Assembly: GCF_004217615.1 (NCBI RefSeq)
Contig: NZ_SHLD01000001.1
Coordinates: 806,001 to 870,000 of the forward strand
Reading direction: 5' to 3'
Source: Micromonospora kangleipakensis
GTDB taxonomy: Bacteria; Actinomycetota; Actinomycetes; Mycobacteriales; Micromonosporaceae
DNA: 64,000 nt
The translations under genes were made by a program, and so were the position numbers. Below the pieces are notes generated by a model. The model made no database searches and had not been told where the DNA came from. It saw only the letters and a program-made list of their open reading frames with translations. This document shows, piece after piece, positions 60,085 to 64,000 of this stretch. Within the stretch, counting starts at the first letter, position 1. The number at the start of each line of letters is the position of its first letter.

Positions 60085-61239
60085 ATGGACTTCCGGCTCA
60101 GCGAGGAACAAGAAGCGCTGCGGGAGAGCGTGCGGGAGCTCGCCCGCGAGGTGATCGCCCCGACCATCGGGGAGCACTACGAGCAGCACACCTTCCCGTA
60201 CGAGATCGTCCGGCAGATGGGCAAGATGGGGCTGTTCGGCCTGCCCTTCTCCGAGGAGCACGGCGGCATGGGCGGCGACTACTTCGCGCTCTGCCTGGCG
60301 CTGGAGGAGCTGGCCCGGGTCGACTCCAGCGTGGCGATCACCCTGGAGGCGGCGGTCTCCCTCGGCGCGATGCCGATCTACCGGTTCGGCACGGACGAGC
60401 AGAAGGCGCAGTGGCTGCCGAAGCTGCTCAGCGGTGAGGCCCTGGCCGGCTTCGGGCTGACCGAGCCGGGCACCGGCTCGGACGCCGGTGGCACGCAGAC
60501 CCGGGCCGTGCTGGACGAGAGCACCGACGAGTGGGTGATCAACGGCTCGAAGGCGTTCATCACCAACTCCGGCACCGACATCACCTCACTGGTCACCGTC
60601 ACCGCGGTCACCGGCATCAAGTCGGACGGCTCGAAGGAGCTCTCCACCATCATCGTGCCGTCGGGGACGCCCGGCTTCACGGTCGCGCCGGCGTACTCCA
60701 AGGTCGGCTGGAACGCCTCGGACACCCACGAGCTGACCTTCGACGACTGCCGGGTGCCGGCGGCGAACCTGCTCGGCCAGCGCGGCCGGGGCTTCGCCCA
60801 GTTCCTGCGGATCCTCGATGAGGGGCGGATCGCCATCGCCGCCCTGGCCGTCGGCCTCGCCCAGGGCTGCGTCGACGAGTCGATCAAGTACGCGAAGGAG
60901 CGCCAGGCCTTCGGCCAGCCGATCGGCAACTACCAGGCGATCCAGTTCAAGATCGCCGACATGGAGCTGAAGGCGCACACCGCCCGGCTGGCGTACTACG
61001 ACGCCGCCGCCCGGATGCTGGCCGGCGAGCCGTTCAAGCGGCAGGCCGCGATCGCCAAGCTGCACGCCAGCACCATCGCGGTGGACAACGCCCGCGAGGC
61101 CACCCAGATCCACGGCGGCTACGGCTTCATGAACGAGTACCCGGTGGCCCGCTTCTGGCGGGACGCCAAGATCCTGGAGATCGGCGAGGGCACCAGCGAG
61201 GTGCAGCGGATGGTCATCGCCCGCGATCTGGGCATGTGA
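60085..61239 (+). CDS. Acyl-CoA dehydrogenase (isovaleryl-CoA-like)
   Basis: A 384-aa FAD enzyme that oxidises an acyl-CoA to the 2-enoyl-CoA. Signature segments: FGLTEPGTGSDAGGTQT (about residues 125–141), WVINGSKAFITNSG, the helix KERQAFGQPIGNYQAIQFKI, and the end QIHGGYGFMNEYPVARFWRD with GTSEVQRMVIARDLGM. The context of leucine degradation suggests isovaleryl-CoA as substrate. ACAGGAGGAACCG precedes the ATG at 60085. Likely co-transcribed with the carboxyltransferase gene. Confidence 0.93.
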   Translation: MDFRLSEEQEALRESVRELAREVIAPTIGEHYEQHTFPYEIVRQMGKMGLFGLPFSEEHGGMGGDYFALCLALEELARVDSSVAITLEAAVSLGAMPIYRFGTDEQKAQWLPKLLSGEALAGFGLTEPGTGSDAGGTQTRAVLDESTDEWVINGSKAFITNSGTDITSLVTVTAVTGIKSDGSKELSTIIVPSGTPGFTVAPAYSKVGWNASDTHELTFDDCRVPAANLLGQRGRGFAQFLRILDEGRIAIAALAVGLAQGCVDESIKYAKERQAFGQPIGNYQAIQFKIADMELKAHTARLAYYDAAARMLAGEPFKRQAAIAKLHASTIAVDNAREATQIHGGYGFMNEYPVARFWRDAKILEIGEGTSEVQRMVIARDLGM

Positions 61240-61249
61240 GGTGAAGCAG

Positions 61250-61281
61250 ACCCGTCCGGGCCGGTCGAGGCCCGGACGGGT
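61250..61281 (+). terminator. Terminator of the catabolic operon
   Basis: A perfect 13-bp stem (61250–61262 with 61269–61281) and a 6-nt loop, 10 bp after the stop. Confidence 0.85.
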
Positions 61282-61369
61282 GCCGCCGCTGTCGGATATC
61301 CGCGACGGACCGTCGGCTGGCCGACGATGACCTGCCGGCCGTCGCACCCGATCCGTACTCTTCGTGCCC

Positions 61370-63961
61370 ATGACTCCGGATCATGATCGTTCACGGAGCC
61401 CGGCCGGTCCTACCGTGCTGTCGGATCTGCTGCGGGGGCATCGGCACGCCGCCGGCCTCACCCAGGCGGAGCTGGCGAGCCGGGCGGGCGTCGGGGTGCG
61501 GACCGTCCGTGATCTGGAGCGGGGCCGGTCCGCGCGACCCCAGCGCACCACCGTCGAGCTGCTCGCCGACGCGCTCCGGCTGACCGGCGCCGCCCGGACG
61601 ACGTTCCTCGCCGCGGCCCGGCCGTCGCCTGCCGCCGGCACGCCGGGACCAGCACCGCGGCACCTCCCGGTCACCGGCCCCGGCGCCGCCCCCTCCGGTC
61701 CGCCCATCGCGCTCCCGCAGCCGGTCCCGCTGATCGGCCGGGACCGGGACGTCGCCGAGATCGGCACCCTGCTGAGCGCCGACCATCCGGTGGTGAGCCT
61801 GGTCGGGCTGGCCGGCGTCGGCAAGACCGCGCTGGCCCTGACCGTGGCCCACGCGGTCGCCGCCGACCACCCCGCCGGCGTCGCCGGGGTGCTGGTGGGT
61901 GAGGGCTCCGACATGGCGGACGTGCTGGCCGCCTCGGTCGGGGTCTTCGGCGTGAACCGGCTGGCCGACCTCGCCGCCCGGTTCGGCGGGCAACCCGCGT
62001 TGTTGCTGCTGGACGCGGCGGAACGGGCACCCGATCCGGTGGCCGAGGCGCTGCGCCGGCTGGTCGCCGCGACGCCGACCCTGCGGGTGCTGGTGACCGG
62101 TCGGCACCCGGTCGGCCTGCCGGGCGAGCTGGTCCGGCCGGTGGCGCCGCTCGACGTACCGCCGGCCGGGACCGTCCCGGCGGCACCGGCGGAGCTGGAC
62201 CGCTGGCCGGCGGCGGCCCTCTTCACCGCCCGCCTCGCCCAGGTGCGCCGCGAGCCACCCACCTCGACCGAGCTGCCGGCGGTGGCCGCGCTGGTCCGTC
62301 GGCTGGGCGGCCTACCGCTGGCGATCGAGCTGATGGCCGCCCGCGGCCGGATCCTCGACGTCACCGAGCTGCTCGACCGGTACGGCGATCGGGTCCTCGA
62401 CCTCGCCACCCCGCCCGGCGGCCGGCCCGGTTGGGACCCGGTGGACCGCGCGGTGACCCTGCGCGAGGCGGTGGCGACCAGCTACCGCCTGCTCGCGCCC
62501 GCCGAGCGGGCGGCGCTGCGCCGGCTGTCGGCGTTCTGCAACCGCTGGTCGGTGGAGCTGGCCGAGGAGCTGCTCGCCGACGGCGGCGAGCGGCGGGACG
62601 CGGTCCCCCTGCTGGACCGGCTGCTCGAACTCGGCCTGCTCAGCGTCCGGGGCACCGGGCCGTTCCGGTTCCGCCTCCTCGACGCGGTACGCGACTTCGC
62701 CAGCGAGCAGGCGGCCGGCGAGGGGGAGCTGACCTGCGTCCGGCGCCGGCACGCGCAGGTCGTCACCGGCCTGGTGGTCCGGACCGCCCCCGACCTGGTC
62801 GGTCCGGACCTCACCGCCGCCGTGCACCTGCTCGACGAGGCGACCGGCGACATCATCGCCGCCCTGGCGCACGCCGCCGTCGACGATGCGGTCACCGCGC
62901 TGCGGCTGGCGGCCGCGCTGCCCCGCTGGTGGCGGTTCCGGGGGCGGGACGTCTCCGGACGCCGCTGGCTGCACCGGTTGCTGGCCGATCCGCGTACCGC
63001 CGACGCCGATCCGGTGCTGCGGGCCTGGGCGCTGCTCGGGGTGGCCCAGCTGGCCGCCGAGCACGGCGCGGGGACGGAGGAGTTACCGGCGGCGCGCGCC
63101 GCGTTGGAGGTCTTCCGGGACGTCGGCGAGGTGACCGGGGAACTCTCCGCGCGGTCGGTGCTCTGCGCGCTGCTGCATGCCACCGGCGGCCACGACGAGG
63201 CCAGGGCGCACGGCGAGGCGGTGCTGGAGCTGGCCACCCGGCACGGCCGGGTGCGGGACATGGCGGTCGCCCAGAACAACCTGACCTGGCACGACATCCG
63301 GGTAGGCGACCTGGCCGGGGCGCGGCGTCGGCTGGCCACGGTGGACCGGCTGGCCGCCCAGTGCGGTGAGCGGCGGCTGCGGCTGCTCGCCCGCGCCAAC
63401 CTGGCCGAGGTGATGCGCCTCGCGGGCCGGTACGCGGACGCGGTGGCGCAGGGACGGCGGGTGGCGGCGACGCTGGCCGAGCTGGGCGATCCGGGGCACC
63501 GCCGCCGGGTGCTGGGCACGGTGGGGTTGGCGCTGGCCCAGGAGGGCCGGGCCGCCGAGGCGCTGGAGGTGGTGGCCGAGCTGCGGCTGGGTGCGGCCGG
63601 TTCCCCGGTGCCCGGGCAGCGCCGTCCGCCACGGGGCGCGGGGGGCACCGCAGCCGGGCGGCCGGAGGACGCGGTCTGCGCGCTGATCGAGGGGCACCTC
63701 GCCCTGTACCAGGGCGACCGGGAGTTGGCGGCCGAGTGGTTCGCCGCCGCGGCCGAGGCGGGCGTCGACGGCCAGGACCGGCGGGACGTGGTGGAGGCGC
63801 TGGTCGGGCTCGCGGCGAGTAGGGCCGACGTGACGGTGCTGAGTCGGCTGGACGAGGTTCGCCGGGCGGGCGGGGTAAGTCTGCTGCCGCAGGAGGAGGC
63901 CCTGCTGTACGCGTTGGTGGCGCGCCGCGCGGCGGGCGCCCGACGGGGTGCGCCCGGCTGA
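61370..63961 (+). CDS. HTH–NTPase–TPR regulatory protein
   Basis: A ~863-aa regulator. An XRE helix-turn-helix (AAGLTQAELASRAGVGVRTV, residues ~26–45) is followed by a Pro/Ala linker and an NB-ARC/AP-type NTPase with Walker A GLAGVGKTALAL (~145) and a Walker B-like ALLLLDAAE. A winged-helix/helical region comes next (YRLLAPAERAALRRLSAFCN), then TPR-like helices from ~540 to the end. AfsR-, LuxR- and GutR-like signal-transducing ATPases have this design. ATG 61370 or GTG 61364; a TACTCT box ~10 nt upstream suggests a leaderless or very short transcript. Confidence 0.85.
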   Translation: MTPDHDRSRSPAGPTVLSDLLRGHRHAAGLTQAELASRAGVGVRTVRDLERGRSARPQRTTVELLADALRLTGAARTTFLAAARPSPAAGTPGPAPRHLPVTGPGAAPSGPPIALPQPVPLIGRDRDVAEIGTLLSADHPVVSLVGLAGVGKTALALTVAHAVAADHPAGVAGVLVGEGSDMADVLAASVGVFGVNRLADLAARFGGQPALLLLDAAERAPDPVAEALRRLVAATPTLRVLVTGRHPVGLPGELVRPVAPLDVPPAGTVPAAPAELDRWPAAALFTARLAQVRREPPTSTELPAVAALVRRLGGLPLAIELMAARGRILDVTELLDRYGDRVLDLATPPGGRPGWDPVDRAVTLREAVATSYRLLAPAERAALRRLSAFCNRWSVELAEELLADGGERRDAVPLLDRLLELGLLSVRGTGPFRFRLLDAVRDFASEQAAGEGELTCVRRRHAQVVTGLVVRTAPDLVGPDLTAAVHLLDEATGDIIAALAHAAVDDAVTALRLAAALPRWWRFRGRDVSGRRWLHRLLADPRTADADPVLRAWALLGVAQLAAEHGAGTEELPAARAALEVFRDVGEVTGELSARSVLCALLHATGGHDEARAHGEAVLELATRHGRVRDMAVAQNNLTWHDIRVGDLAGARRRLATVDRLAAQCGERRLRLLARANLAEVMRLAGRYADAVAQGRRVAATLAELGDPGHRRRVLGTVGLALAQEGRAAEALEVVAELRLGAAGSPVPGQRRPPRGAGGTAAGRPEDAVCALIEGHLALYQGDRELAAEWFAAAAEAGVDGQDRRDVVEALVGLAASRADVTVLSRLDEVRRAGGVSLLPQEEALLYALVARRAAGARRGAPG

Positions 63962-64000
63962 TCCTGGCGTTGTCCGCGCGGGGACCGATCCCGGGACGGT

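Noticed and set aside
1..64000. CRISPR arrays
   Set aside because: No series of short direct repeats with regular spacers was seen. The repeats present are palindromes, att copies or the 496-bp duplication.

Overview
The window is high-GC actinobacterial DNA. The order dnaA (tail)–oriC–dnaN–gnd–recF–dciA–gyrB–gyrA–DUF3566–tRNA-Ile–DLW-39 gene–tRNA-Ala is the conserved origin neighbourhood of Actinobacteria. The use of gnd between dnaN and recF, many GTG starts, SigE-type sigma factors, DUF397/Scr1-type regulators and short palindromic repeats suggest Micromonosporaceae (Micromonospora-like). This placement is inferred, not computed.

Replication core (1–12.4 kb): about 550 bp of oriC carries many DnaA-box-like TTGTCCACA/TTATCCACA words and an AT-rich stretch, followed by genes for the sliding clamp, a 6-phosphogluconate dehydrogenase, RecF, the helicase loader DciA and both gyrase subunits. 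An exact 496-bp tandem duplication copies the 3' part of recF plus the first codons of dciA, giving a chimeric extra ORF. Two exact TTATCCACA boxes lie between gyrB and gyrA.

Decayed integrated elements (12.4–17.9 kb): tRNA-Ala is the attachment site. The last 25 bp of its region recur 4.4 kb downstream as a direct repeat. Between the copies are a frameshifted tyrosine integrase, a nucleoside deaminase with an in-frame stop, a signal-peptidase-like lipoprotein, an unknown gene, strong hairpins and a frameshifted gene. Beyond the second copy is debris of a related element (an integrase C-terminus whose catalytic Tyr codon has become a stop, and a fragment resembling the N-terminus of a transfer protein).

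Housekeeping and accessory chromosome (17.9–36.2 kb): a membrane-embedded lipase-like protein, threonylcarbamoyl-AMP synthase, a Ser/Thr kinase, two CBS-domain proteins, a very large CtpI-like P-type ATPase with a possible coupled leader ORF, an MFS pump behind a MerR-type operator, a YbaK-like deacylase, a FrnE-type DsbA protein, SufE and prolyl-tRNA synthetase. A parS-like word sits at 32.68 kb.

Surface and regulatory genes (36.5–54.2 kb): two large secreted repeat proteins, an Scr1-type HTH/DUF397 pair with two small divergent genes, a SigE-family sigma factor with a coupled membrane β-propeller protein, a membrane metalloprotease, an SGNH hydrolase, a rhodanese, and a TetR/FAD-monooxygenase pair followed by a convergent MFS gene that carries a palindromic repeat inside its reading frame.

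Final part (54.2–64 kb): an HSP90-type ATPase that looks fused by deletion to the tail of another gene, then a leucine/isovalerate catabolic cluster (TetR regulator, biotin carboxylase, HMG-CoA lyase, carboxyltransferase, acyl-CoA dehydrogenase), and a large HTH–NTPase–TPR regulator. I found no CRISPR array and no complete defence system, and nothing I can confidently call a new multi-gene system. The best novelty candidates are the recF/dciA duplication, the gyrA-proximal DnaA boxes, the HSP90 fusion, the lipoprotein signal-peptidase homologue and the two secreted repeat families.
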